Shown in pieces: positions 1-9,725 of a DNA stretch of 23,580 nt. This DNA comes from Tritrichomonas musculus. Its lineage: Eukaryota; Parabasalia; Tritrichomonadida; Tritrichomonadidae. Below the pieces are notes generated by a model. The model saw only the letters and a program-made list of their open reading frames with translations. It was not told the DNA's origin and ran no database searches. The DNA lies in contig JAPFFF010000402.1 in the NCBI GenBank assembly GCA_039105265.1, positions 1 to 23,580 of the forward strand, written 5' to 3'. Position numbers and translations under genes: made by a program. Each line of letters starts with the position of its first letter. The stretch's first letter is position 1.

Positions 1-2
1 AG

Positions 3-25
3 AGTTTCCTACGTTCTAGTATTTT
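3..25 (+). repeat. Left arm of the 23-bp perfect inverted repeat (unit 1)
   Basis: The arm begins AGTTTCCTACG and ends CTAGTATTTT; its exact reverse complement lies at 1464-1486. Pairing stops cleanly on both sides: position 2 against 1487 and position 26 against 1463 do not pair. A perfect 23-bp match including the relatively GC-rich core CCTACGTTCTAG is not expected by chance in DNA of this composition. The other left arms start at 2432, 4864, 7296, 9728, 12160, 14592, 17024, 19456 and 21888. The arms resemble transposon terminal inverted repeats, but no flanking target-site duplication of 2-10 bp is visible. Confidence 0.93.
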
Positions 26-500
26 GGCCCTCTAAAGCCAAAAATTTAATGATTGACGTAAAACATTGAATTTTTCAATACAACAACCTATTTTTTAAGA
101 TGGAAATAGAATTATAACATAAAATACTATCTTTATGTCTTTAAAAAAATGAAAAAATAAATTTGTGTATAGTTTAAACATAGATAAATTGTATGCATCA
201 CGTCACGTTTTTTGAAAAAGAGCTGATATTGTAAGATTGCATAGTTTTTGATAATAGTATATATAACAAATATCTGATATTATTCCTATATGATATCATT
301 TGTATATTTAAAATGCTGATATAACTTGTTTTTGTGGAGATAACTATGTCAAATATTGAACATAAATTTTTATCTTGGAACTTTTTTCTTCTTTTAAAAA
401 AAATATCATTAGAAAAAAGTGCTTCTTTCCATTTTAATTATGAATCTGAAAGTATAAGCAAAGTATAACATTTTTGCAAATTAAAAAGATGATAATCATG

Positions 501-507
501 CTTTTAG
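501..507. other. Triplet-length variant distinguishing unit 1
   Basis: Unit 1 reads CTTTTAG where the other copies read CTTCTTTTAG (for example from 2930). The change is gain or loss of one CTT in a two-copy CTT run, typical of replication slippage. It marks unit 1 as a separate copy rather than an assembly duplicate of unit 2. Confidence 0.9.
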
Positions 508-830
508 TATTAAATTGTAAAAAACAAGATCGCGAATATAGAAGAAATGATAGGGAAATGCTGACTAATTTGTAAATCTTTATTAAGGCATGAAAGAAAA
601 AAAGCATGTACCTAATTTTACCATTGCTTTATTTAGTATGCATATTAAGGAATATATATCTAAAAAAATCTAAGTTGTTAAGTTATAACTAGTCATATTT
701 TTTTTCAGTCTAAAGAATATAGCAGTTTAGTATATTGTAACAGAAAAAAAACTTGATTGATTAATGACTAGCAGTTTGCGATTTTTCCCATAAAATCTAT
801 AATATGACATTGTATTTCGATAGATTGCAA

Positions 831-851
831 TACAATTGATGTATAATTGTA
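831..851. other. Hairpin with 7-bp stem in module A
   Basis: TACAATT (831-837) and AATTGTA (845-851) pair around a 7-base loop. It lies near the middle of module A and recurs in every unit. The stem is A/T-rich and may be coincidental. Confidence 0.4.
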
Positions 852-1418
852 AATAGAATCGTTATATTTATGAGTAGTGGTAAAAAATGCTTTGATTTTT
901 GAATATGCTCTCTAATATATCCCAAAAATACAATTTTTTGATTTTTCAAAAACATTTAAAAAATGATAAAAGTAATATCAATCTCATTAAATCGACGAAA
1001 TAAATTGTGTTATAGGATGTTCTTCGTTTGATATCATTTAATGTTATAAATATCCCATACACATAAAAATACAAACAAAAACTATTTTTTTATAATGGTC
1101 ATTAAAAATGCATTCAATTATTTGATTATTTCTAAACACAGAATGAAAATATAAAGGCCTTGCTGGTATCAAATGGTTTGTTTTTACTTGCAATTTTACT
1201 TTTATATGGCTTTAGTTCAAGATAAAAAGATACTGCAGATATTTGAGTCTTTTTCTTAAAAACACGCACTTATCAATTTTTCAAAAAACAAAAATTTTAT
1301 AAAAAAAGAATCATTATGATGCATACAAATGTTACCAAAGGACAATAATGCATATATTAATTTTATATTATGTAATGTTCTATATGAAATGGAAATTATT
1401 GAGTTTCACTTTTTCTAT

Positions 1419-1433
1419 ATGTGACTTTTTGAT
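1419..1433 (-). repeat. Short imperfect inverted repeat partner of 1987-2001
   Basis: The 15 bases ATGTGACTTTTTGAT are the reverse complement of ATCAAAAAGTGACAT at 1987-2001 with one mismatch. The pair straddles the right main arm, one partner in module A and the other in module B. It is short and A/T-rich, so chance is a fair alternative. Confidence 0.4.
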
Positions 1434-1463
1434 AAAATAAAATTTTTAAAATTTTTGATTTTA

Positions 1464-1486
1464 AAAATACTAGAACGTAGGAAACT
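1464..1486 (-). repeat. Right arm of the 23-bp perfect inverted repeat (unit 1)
   Basis: The arm begins AAAATACTAG and ends CGTAGGAAACT, the exact reverse complement of 3-25. The other right arms start at 3896, 6328, 8760, 11192, 13624, 16056, 18488, 20920 and 23352. Through the array the arms alternate in direction, separated by about 1.46 kb (module A) and 0.95 kb (module B), so either segment can be looped out as a stem in single-stranded DNA or RNA. Confidence 0.93.
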
Positions 1487-1564
1487 TTCGAATTTTGGAG
1501 ATATGATTCGAAATTGATATATTATAATTATTGGGAGTAAATATTATCAAATATAAATTTTGAG

Positions 1565-1581
1565 CAAAATCGTGGCGTTGG
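1565..1581 (+). repeat. Left arm of nested inverted repeat in module B (unit 1)
   Basis: The sequence CAAAATCGTGGCGTTGG pairs with CCAACGCCACAATTTTG at 2243-2259 with one mismatch in 17. The GTGGCGTTGG core is unusually GC-rich for this DNA, which makes the match more convincing, and T-runs flank both arms on the matching sides. The arm recurs at 3997, 6429, 8861, 11293, 13725, 16157, 18589 and 21021, and is missing from unit 10 because of the 103-bp deletion. Confidence 0.75.
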
Positions 1582-1928
1582 GTTTTTCGGAAAATACGTT
1601 TTTTCAAAAATGACGCGAAAAAGATAGTATAGCAAGAGTTCAAAGATATCGTGAAAATATATTATATAGGATGTATAGTTAATCATATATTATCTATTAA
1701 ATGTTTACTTAGCCATGGCTTGTGTAGAGATATGTATGAAACAAAGTTATGCATGGTGCATGTTAATTTGCACTTTAGTATATTAGGAAAAAAGTGACAA
1801 AGTGAAAGGTAACTAAGTGCGCATGATATGTTAAAACGAGTTTTATATTCTCATATATGTTATAGCAGAAAATCAGATTTGCAGACATGTTCTATAAGAA
1901 AATCGTATTTAGAAAATTTTTTCGGAAG

Positions 1929-1950
1929 AAAATTGGTTTTTTCCAATTTT
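1929..1950. other. Hairpin with 8-bp stem and six-T loop
   Basis: AAAATTGG (1929-1936) and CCAATTTT (1943-1950) pair perfectly around a loop of six T. The hairpin recurs in every full unit. It is not followed by a T-run, so it does not have the form of a bacterial intrinsic terminator. It lies upstream of the 2039-2058 hairpin in a stem-rich part of module B. Confidence 0.55.
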
Positions 1951-2038
1951 TGAAAAAAGTGCCTTTTTTAATATATTTATATACTGATCAAAAAGTGACA
2001 TTTTAAGATAATAACCATATAAAAATAATTATCATAGA

Positions 2039-2058
2039 GTGATAAATATAATTATCAC
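2039..2058. other. Hairpin with 7-bp stem
   Basis: GTGATAA (2039-2045) and TTATCAC (2052-2058) pair around a 6-base loop. The TGATAA of the left side can alternatively pair with TTATCA just upstream (2029-2034), giving two mutually exclusive small stems. An A-run follows immediately on the plus strand, so in minus-strand sequence a T-run precedes the stem. Confidence 0.5.
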
Positions 2059-2242
2059 AAAAAAATCGGAGCTTAACCATTGCATCCGGAGATACGTCGA
2101 TTTTTGTGGTTTTTCGATGATTTTACGATTTTTTTAAAAAAAGCTGACATAATAAATGCGTACACCTACAGGCATTCAGTAAAAAATTTATTAATTAATA
2201 GTTTATTATCTGTATTATAATATATCAGAATTTAAAAAAATT

Positions 2243-2259
2243 CCAACGCCACAATTTTG
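2243..2259 (-). repeat. Right arm of nested inverted repeat in module B (unit 1)
   Basis: This is the imperfect reverse complement (16 of 17) of 1565-1581. The 695-bp span between the outer ends sits inside the 945-bp module B, 78 bp from the right main arm on one side and 172 bp from the next left main arm on the other. The arm recurs at 4675, 7107, 9539, 11971, 14403, 16835, 19267 and 21699. Confidence 0.75.
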
Positions 2260-2284
2260 AAAAAAGTTTGTTTCAAGTTACAAC

Positions 2285-2315
2285 AAAAATTGAATGGGAT
2301 TTCCTCTCAATTTTT
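2285..2315. other. Hairpin with 9-bp stem
   Basis: AAAAATTGA (2285-2293) and TCAATTTTT (2307-2315) pair perfectly with a 13-base loop, ATGGGATTTCCTC. On the plus strand the stem ends in a five-T run, but the following bases are GAAAA, so a terminator role is not supported. It is repeated in each complete unit. Confidence 0.5.
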
Positions 2316-2429
2316 GAAAATTGTTTTAACAATATCTCAGATTATAAGCAAAATAAATGATATGTTTTATAACAAAATATTATTATAATATGATTATCTT
2401 TATTATATATTAGTTTCAAGAAATTTTCC

Positions 2430-4861
2430 AGAGTTTCCTACGTTCTAGTATTTTGGCCCTCTAAAGCCAAAAATTTAATGATTGACGTAAAACATTGAAT
2501 TTTTCAATACAACAACCTATTTTTTAAGATGGAAATAGAATTATAACATAAAATACTATCTTTATGTCTTTAAAAAAATGAAAAAATAAATTTGTGTATA
2601 GTTTAAACATAGATAAATTGTATGCATCACGTCACGTTTTTTGAAAAAGAGCTGATATTGTAAGATTGCATAGTTTTTGATAATAGTATATATAACAAAT
2701 ATCTGATATTATTCCTATATGATATCATTTGTATATTTAAAATGCTGATATAACTTGTTTTTGTGGAGATAACTATGTCAAATATTGAACATAAATTTTT
2801 ATCTTGGAACTTTTTTCTTCTTTTAAAAAAAATATCATTAGAAAAAAGTGCTTCTTTCCATTTTAATTATGAATCTGAAAGTATAAGCAAAGTATAACAT
2901 TTTTGCAAATTAAAAAGATGATAATCATGCTTCTTTTAGTATTAAATTGTAAAAAACAAGATCGCGAATATAGAAGAAATGATAGGGAAATGCTGACTAA
3001 TTTGTAAATCTTTATTAAGGCATGAAAGAAAAAAAGCATGTACCTAATTTTACCATTGCTTTATTTAGTATGCATATTAAGGAATATATATCTAAAAAAA
3101 TCTAAGTTGTTAAGTTATAACTAGTCATATTTTTTTTCAGTCTAAAGAATATAGCAGTTTAGTATATTGTAACAGAAAAAAAACTTGATTGATTAATGAC
3201 TAGCAGTTTGCGATTTTTCCCATAAAATCTATAATATGACATTGTATTTCGATAGATTGCAATACAATTGATGTATAATTGTAAATAGAATCGTTATATT
3301 TATGAGTAGTGGTAAAAAATGCTTTGATTTTTGAATATGCTCTCTAATATATCCCAAAAATACAATTTTTTGATTTTTCAAAAACATTTAAAAAATGATA
3401 AAAGTAATATCAATCTCATTAAATCGACGAAATAAATTGTGTTATAGGATGTTCTTCGTTTGATATCATTTAATGTTATAAATATCCCATACACATAAAA
3501 ATACAAACAAAAACTATTTTTTTATAATGGTCATTAAAAATGCATTCAATTATTTGATTATTTCTAAACACAGAATGAAAATATAAAGGCCTTGCTGGTA
3601 TCAAATGGTTTGTTTTTACTTGCAATTTTACTTTTATATGGCTTTAGTTCAAGATAAAAAGATACTGCAGATATTTGAGTCTTTTTCTTAAAAACACGCA
3701 CTTATCAATTTTTCAAAAAACAAAAATTTTATAAAAAAAGAATCATTATGATGCATACAAATGTTACCAAAGGACAATAATGCATATATTAATTTTATAT
3801 TATGTAATGTTCTATATGAAATGGAAATTATTGAGTTTCACTTTTTCTATATGTGACTTTTTGATAAAATAAAATTTTTAAAATTTTTGATTTTAAAAAT
3901 ACTAGAACGTAGGAAACTTTCGAATTTTGGAGATATGATTCGAAATTGATATATTATAATTATTGGGAGTAAATATTATCAAATATAAATTTTGAGCAAA
4001 ATCGTGGCGTTGGGTTTTTCGGAAAATACGTTTTTTCAAAAATGACGCGAAAAAGATAGTATAGCAAGAGTTCAAAGATATCGTGAAAATATATTATATA
4101 GGATGTATAGTTAATCATATATTATCTATTAAATGTTTACTTAGCCATGGCTTGTGTAGAGATATGTATGAAACAAAGTTATGCATGGTGCATGTTAATT
4201 TGCACTTTAGTATATTAGGAAAAAAGTGACAAAGTGAAAGGTAACTAAGTGCGCATGATATGTTAAAACGAGTTTTATATTCTCATATATGTTATAGCAG
4301 AAAATCAGATTTGCAGACATGTTCTATAAGAAAATCGTATTTAGAAAATTTTTTCGGAAGAAAATTGGTTTTTTCCAATTTTTGAAAAAAGTGCCTTTTT
4401 TAATATATTTATATACTGATCAAAAAGTGACATTTTAAGATAATAACCATATAAAAATAATTATCATAGAGTGATAAATATAATTATCACAAAAAAATCG
4501 GAGCTTAACCATTGCATCCGGAGATACGTCGATTTTTGTGGTTTTTCGATGATTTTACGATTTTTTTAAAAAAAGCTGACATAATAAATGCGTACACCTA
4601 CAGGCATTCAGTAAAAAATTTATTAATTAATAGTTTATTATCTGTATTATAATATATCAGAATTTAAAAAAATTCCAACGCCACAATTTTGAAAAAAGTT
4701 TGTTTCAAGTTACAACAAAAATTGAATGGGATTTCCTCTCAATTTTTGAAAATTGTTTTAACAATATCTCAGATTATAAGCAAAATAAATGATATGTTTT
4801 ATAACAAAATATTATTATAATATGATTATCTTTATTATATATTAGTTTCAAGAAATTTTCC
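2430..4861. repeat. Satellite unit 2 (2432 bp, standard form)
   Basis: This is a full-length standard copy. The extra CTT triplet relative to unit 1 lies within 2930-2935. Main inverted-repeat arms are at 2432-2454 and 3896-3918; nested arms are at 3997-4013 and 4675-4691. Confidence 0.97.
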
Positions 4862-7293
4862 AGAGTTTCCTACGTTCTAGTATTTTGGCCCTCTAAAGCC
4901 AAAAATTTAATGATTGACGTAAAACATTGAATTTTTCAATACAACAACCTATTTTTTAAGATGGAAATAGAATTATAACATAAAATACTATCTTTATGTC
5001 TTTAAAAAAATGAAAAAATAAATTTGTGTATAGTTTAAACATAGATAAATTGTATGCATCACGTCACGTTTTTTGAAAAAGAGCTGATATTGTAAGATTG
5101 CATAGTTTTTGATAATAGTATATATAACAAATATCTGATATTATTCCTATATGATATCATTTGTATATTTAAAATGCTGATATAACTTGTTTTTGTGGAG
5201 ATAACTATGTCAAATATTGAACATAAATTTTTATCTTGGAACTTTTTTCTTCTTTTAAAAAAAATATCATTAGAAAAAAGTGCTTCTTTCCATTTTAATT
5301 ATGAATCTGAAAGTATAAGCAAAGTATAACATTTTTGCAAATTAAAAAGATGATAATCATGCTTCTTTTAGTATTAAATTGTAAAAAACAAGATCGCGAA
5401 TATAGAAGAAATGATAGGGAAATGCTGACTAATTTGTAAATCTTTATTAAGGCATGAAAGAAAAAAAGCATGTACCTAATTTTACCATTGCTTTATTTAG
5501 TATGCATATTAAGGAATATATATCTAAAAAAATCTAAGTTGTTAAGTTATAACTAGTCATATTTTTTTTCAGTCTAAAGAATATAGCAGTTTAGTATATT
5601 GTAACAGAAAAAAAACTTGATTGATTAATGACTAGCAGTTTGCGATTTTTCCCATAAAATCTATAATATGACATTGTATTTCGATAGATTGCAATACAAT
5701 TGATGTATAATTGTAAATAGAATCGTTATATTTATGAGTAGTGGTAAAAAATGCTTTGATTTTTGAATATGCTCTCTAATATATCCCAAAAATACAATTT
5801 TTTGATTTTTCAAAAACATTTAAAAAATGATAAAAGTAATATCAATCTCATTAAATCGACGAAATAAATTGTGTTATAGGATGTTCTTCGTTTGATATCA
5901 TTTAATGTTATAAATATCCCATACACATAAAAATACAAACAAAAACTATTTTTTTATAATGGTCATTAAAAATGCATTCAATTATTTGATTATTTCTAAA
6001 CACAGAATGAAAATATAAAGGCCTTGCTGGTATCAAATGGTTTGTTTTTACTTGCAATTTTACTTTTATATGGCTTTAGTTCAAGATAAAAAGATACTGC
6101 AGATATTTGAGTCTTTTTCTTAAAAACACGCACTTATCAATTTTTCAAAAAACAAAAATTTTATAAAAAAAGAATCATTATGATGCATACAAATGTTACC
6201 AAAGGACAATAATGCATATATTAATTTTATATTATGTAATGTTCTATATGAAATGGAAATTATTGAGTTTCACTTTTTCTATATGTGACTTTTTGATAAA
6301 ATAAAATTTTTAAAATTTTTGATTTTAAAAATACTAGAACGTAGGAAACTTTCGAATTTTGGAGATATGATTCGAAATTGATATATTATAATTATTGGGA
6401 GTAAATATTATCAAATATAAATTTTGAGCAAAATCGTGGCGTTGGGTTTTTCGGAAAATACGTTTTTTCAAAAATGACGCGAAAAAGATAGTATAGCAAG
6501 AGTTCAAAGATATCGTGAAAATATATTATATAGGATGTATAGTTAATCATATATTATCTATTAAATGTTTACTTAGCCATGGCTTGTGTAGAGATATGTA
6601 TGAAACAAAGTTATGCATGGTGCATGTTAATTTGCACTTTAGTATATTAGGAAAAAAGTGACAAAGTGAAAGGTAACTAAGTGCGCATGATATGTTAAAA
6701 CGAGTTTTATATTCTCATATATGTTATAGCAGAAAATCAGATTTGCAGACATGTTCTATAAGAAAATCGTATTTAGAAAATTTTTTCGGAAGAAAATTGG
6801 TTTTTTCCAATTTTTGAAAAAAGTGCCTTTTTTAATATATTTATATACTGATCAAAAAGTGACATTTTAAGATAATAACCATATAAAAATAATTATCATA
6901 GAGTGATAAATATAATTATCACAAAAAAATCGGAGCTTAACCATTGCATCCGGAGATACGTCGATTTTTGTGGTTTTTCGATGATTTTACGATTTTTTTA
7001 AAAAAAGCTGACATAATAAATGCGTACACCTACAGGCATTCAGTAAAAAATTTATTAATTAATAGTTTATTATCTGTATTATAATATATCAGAATTTAAA
7101 AAAATTCCAACGCCACAATTTTGAAAAAAGTTTGTTTCAAGTTACAACAAAAATTGAATGGGATTTCCTCTCAATTTTTGAAAATTGTTTTAACAATATC
7201 TCAGATTATAAGCAAAATAAATGATATGTTTTATAACAAAATATTATTATAATATGATTATCTTTATTATATATTAGTTTCAAGAAATTTTCC
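4862..7293. repeat. Satellite unit 3 (2432 bp, standard form)
   Basis: This full-length copy has the same length as unit 2. Main inverted-repeat arms are at 4864-4886 and 6328-6350; nested arms are at 6429-6445 and 7107-7123. No copy-specific change was noticed. Confidence 0.97.
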
Positions 7294-9725
7294 AGAGTTT
7301 CCTACGTTCTAGTATTTTGGCCCTCTAAAGCCAAAAATTTAATGATTGACGTAAAACATTGAATTTTTCAATACAACAACCTATTTTTTAAGATGGAAAT
7401 AGAATTATAACATAAAATACTATCTTTATGTCTTTAAAAAAATGAAAAAATAAATTTGTGTATAGTTTAAACATAGATAAATTGTATGCATCACGTCACG
7501 TTTTTTGAAAAAGAGCTGATATTGTAAGATTGCATAGTTTTTGATAATAGTATATATAACAAATATCTGATATTATTCCTATATGATATCATTTGTATAT
7601 TTAAAATGCTGATATAACTTGTTTTTGTGGAGATAACTATGTCAAATATTGAACATAAATTTTTATCTTGGAACTTTTTTCTTCTTTTAAAAAAAATATC
7701 ATTAGAAAAAAGTGCTTCTTTCCATTTTAATTATGAATCTGAAAGTATAAGCAAAGTATAACATTTTTGCAAATTAAAAAGATGATAATCATGCTTCTTT
7801 TAGTATTAAATTGTAAAAAACAAGATCGCGAATATAGAAGAAATGATAGGGAAATGCTGACTAATTTGTAAATCTTTATTAAGGCATGAAAGAAAAAAAG
7901 CATGTACCTAATTTTACCATTGCTTTATTTAGTATGCATATTAAGGAATATATATCTAAAAAAATCTAAGTTGTTAAGTTATAACTAGTCATATTTTTTT
8001 TCAGTCTAAAGAATATAGCAGTTTAGTATATTGTAACAGAAAAAAAACTTGATTGATTAATGACTAGCAGTTTGCGATTTTTCCCATAAAATCTATAATA
8101 TGACATTGTATTTCGATAGATTGCAATACAATTGATGTATAATTGTAAATAGAATCGTTATATTTATGAGTAGTGGTAAAAAATGCTTTGATTTTTGAAT
8201 ATGCTCTCTAATATATCCCAAAAATACAATTTTTTGATTTTTCAAAAACATTTAAAAAATGATAAAAGTAATATCAATCTCATTAAATCGACGAAATAAA
8301 TTGTGTTATAGGATGTTCTTCGTTTGATATCATTTAATGTTATAAATATCCCATACACATAAAAATACAAACAAAAACTATTTTTTTATAATGGTCATTA
8401 AAAATGCATTCAATTATTTGATTATTTCTAAACACAGAATGAAAATATAAAGGCCTTGCTGGTATCAAATGGTTTGTTTTTACTTGCAATTTTACTTTTA
8501 TATGGCTTTAGTTCAAGATAAAAAGATACTGCAGATATTTGAGTCTTTTTCTTAAAAACACGCACTTATCAATTTTTCAAAAAACAAAAATTTTATAAAA
8601 AAAGAATCATTATGATGCATACAAATGTTACCAAAGGACAATAATGCATATATTAATTTTATATTATGTAATGTTCTATATGAAATGGAAATTATTGAGT
8701 TTCACTTTTTCTATATGTGACTTTTTGATAAAATAAAATTTTTAAAATTTTTGATTTTAAAAATACTAGAACGTAGGAAACTTTCGAATTTTGGAGATAT
8801 GATTCGAAATTGATATATTATAATTATTGGGAGTAAATATTATCAAATATAAATTTTGAGCAAAATCGTGGCGTTGGGTTTTTCGGAAAATACGTTTTTT
8901 CAAAAATGACGCGAAAAAGATAGTATAGCAAGAGTTCAAAGATATCGTGAAAATATATTATATAGGATGTATAGTTAATCATATATTATCTATTAAATGT
9001 TTACTTAGCCATGGCTTGTGTAGAGATATGTATGAAACAAAGTTATGCATGGTGCATGTTAATTTGCACTTTAGTATATTAGGAAAAAAGTGACAAAGTG
9101 AAAGGTAACTAAGTGCGCATGATATGTTAAAACGAGTTTTATATTCTCATATATGTTATAGCAGAAAATCAGATTTGCAGACATGTTCTATAAGAAAATC
9201 GTATTTAGAAAATTTTTTCGGAAGAAAATTGGTTTTTTCCAATTTTTGAAAAAAGTGCCTTTTTTAATATATTTATATACTGATCAAAAAGTGACATTTT
9301 AAGATAATAACCATATAAAAATAATTATCATAGAGTGATAAATATAATTATCACAAAAAAATCGGAGCTTAACCATTGCATCCGGAGATACGTCGATTTT
9401 TGTGGTTTTTCGATGATTTTACGATTTTTTTAAAAAAAGCTGACATAATAAATGCGTACACCTACAGGCATTCAGTAAAAAATTTATTAATTAATAGTTT
9501 ATTATCTGTATTATAATATATCAGAATTTAAAAAAATTCCAACGCCACAATTTTGAAAAAAGTTTGTTTCAAGTTACAACAAAAATTGAATGGGATTTCC
9601 TCTCAATTTTTGAAAATTGTTTTAACAATATCTCAGATTATAAGCAAAATAAATGATATGTTTTATAACAAAATATTATTATAATATGATTATCTTTATT
9701 ATATATTAGTTTCAAGAAATTTTCC
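7294..9725. repeat. Satellite unit 4 (2432 bp, standard form)
   Basis: This full-length copy has main inverted-repeat arms at 7296-7318 and 8760-8782 and nested arms at 8861-8877 and 9539-9555. No copy-specific change was noticed. Confidence 0.97.

Larger units (their letters stand above)
3..1486. other. Module A: inverted-repeat-bounded 1.48-kb segment, possible non-autonomous DNA element
   Basis: The segment is bounded by the two perfect 23-bp inverted arms and is 1484 bp in unit 1 and 1487 bp in the others. Between the arms I see AT-rich sequence with no gene, no repeated monomer substructure and no transposase. Small features inside are the palindromes ATGATATCAT at 290-299 and AGTTATAACT at 681-690, a 7-bp stem at 831-837/845-851, and the 11-bp direct repeat TGATATCATTT at 291-301 and 1029-1039. 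Terminal inverted repeats around a gene-free core are the hallmark of short non-autonomous DNA transposons. Here the absence of a visible target-site duplication keeps that reading tentative; the arms could equally be protein-binding or recombination sites. Equivalent segments occur in all ten units. Confidence 0.4.
1..2429. repeat. Satellite unit 1 (2429 bp, lacks one CTT triplet)
   Basis: This is the complete first copy. It differs from units 2-9 by lacking one triplet: the stretch read CTTTTAG at 501-507 is CTTCTTTTAG in every other copy. The inverted-repeat arms lie at 3-25 and 1464-1486, and the nested inverted repeat at 1565-1581 and 2243-2259. The window opens only two bases before the left arm. 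Other sequence matches unit 2 in the stretches I compared. Confidence 0.97.
1487..2431. other. Module B: 945-bp spacer between right arm and next left arm
   Basis: This is the remainder of the repeat, running from the right arm of unit 1 to the left arm of unit 2. It contains the nested inverted repeat (1565-1581 and 2243-2259), hairpins at 1929-1950, 2039-2058 and 2285-2315, two GGAGATA motifs at 1497-1503 and 2088-2094, and three AAAGTGA motifs, two of them at 1791-1807 and one ending at 1998. No gene is recognisable. If module A was inserted into an older satellite, module B would be the ancestral unit; that is inference. Unit 10 lacks 103 bp of this module. Confidence 0.5.

Noticed and set aside
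346-468. 40-codon plus-strand frame preceded by GGAG seven bases upstream of ATG, like a bacterial ribosome binding site
   Set aside because: The next small frames (489-575, 590-673) look like a mini-operon at first glance, but all are of chance length, have no recognisable product, and the surrounding satellite structure argues against a bacterial gene cluster.
1290-1400. Yeast-type replication origin consensus (near matches such as TTTTATATTA)
   Set aside because: Near matches to an A/T-only consensus are unavoidable in this composition and no exact match with supporting elements was found.
1495-1520. GATTCGAAAT resembling the internal B box of a tRNA gene
   Set aside because: It departs from the GGTTCGANTCC consensus, and no acceptor stem, anticodon arm or A box can be placed around it.
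1528-1686. 52-codon minus-strand reading frame, the longest ATG-started one in the unit
   Set aside because: Several stop-free runs of this length are expected by chance at about 77% A+T. The product resembles no family I know, has only an A/T-rich hydrophobic composition, and unit 10 loses most of it through the deletion.
1774-1790. TTAGG within TATTAGGAAA as a possible telomere repeat trace
   Set aside because: It is a single isolated occurrence with no tandem repetition on either strand.
1929-1960. Intrinsic transcription terminator
   Set aside because: The stem is A/T-rich and the loop, not the 3' flank, carries the T-run; nothing transcribed is identifiable upstream.
1828-2006. Overlapping 41- and 39-codon plus-strand frames rich in Lys, Phe and Tyr
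   Set aside because: Two overlapping frames open together mainly reflect low stop density in a short A/T tract; there is no motif, conserved domain or supporting start context.
1-2429. Higher-order repeat of shorter satellite monomers
   Set aside because: The longest internal direct repeats noticed are only 11 bp (291-301/1029-1039 and 726-736/1774-1784) and are irregularly placed, so no monomer periodicity is visible by eye.
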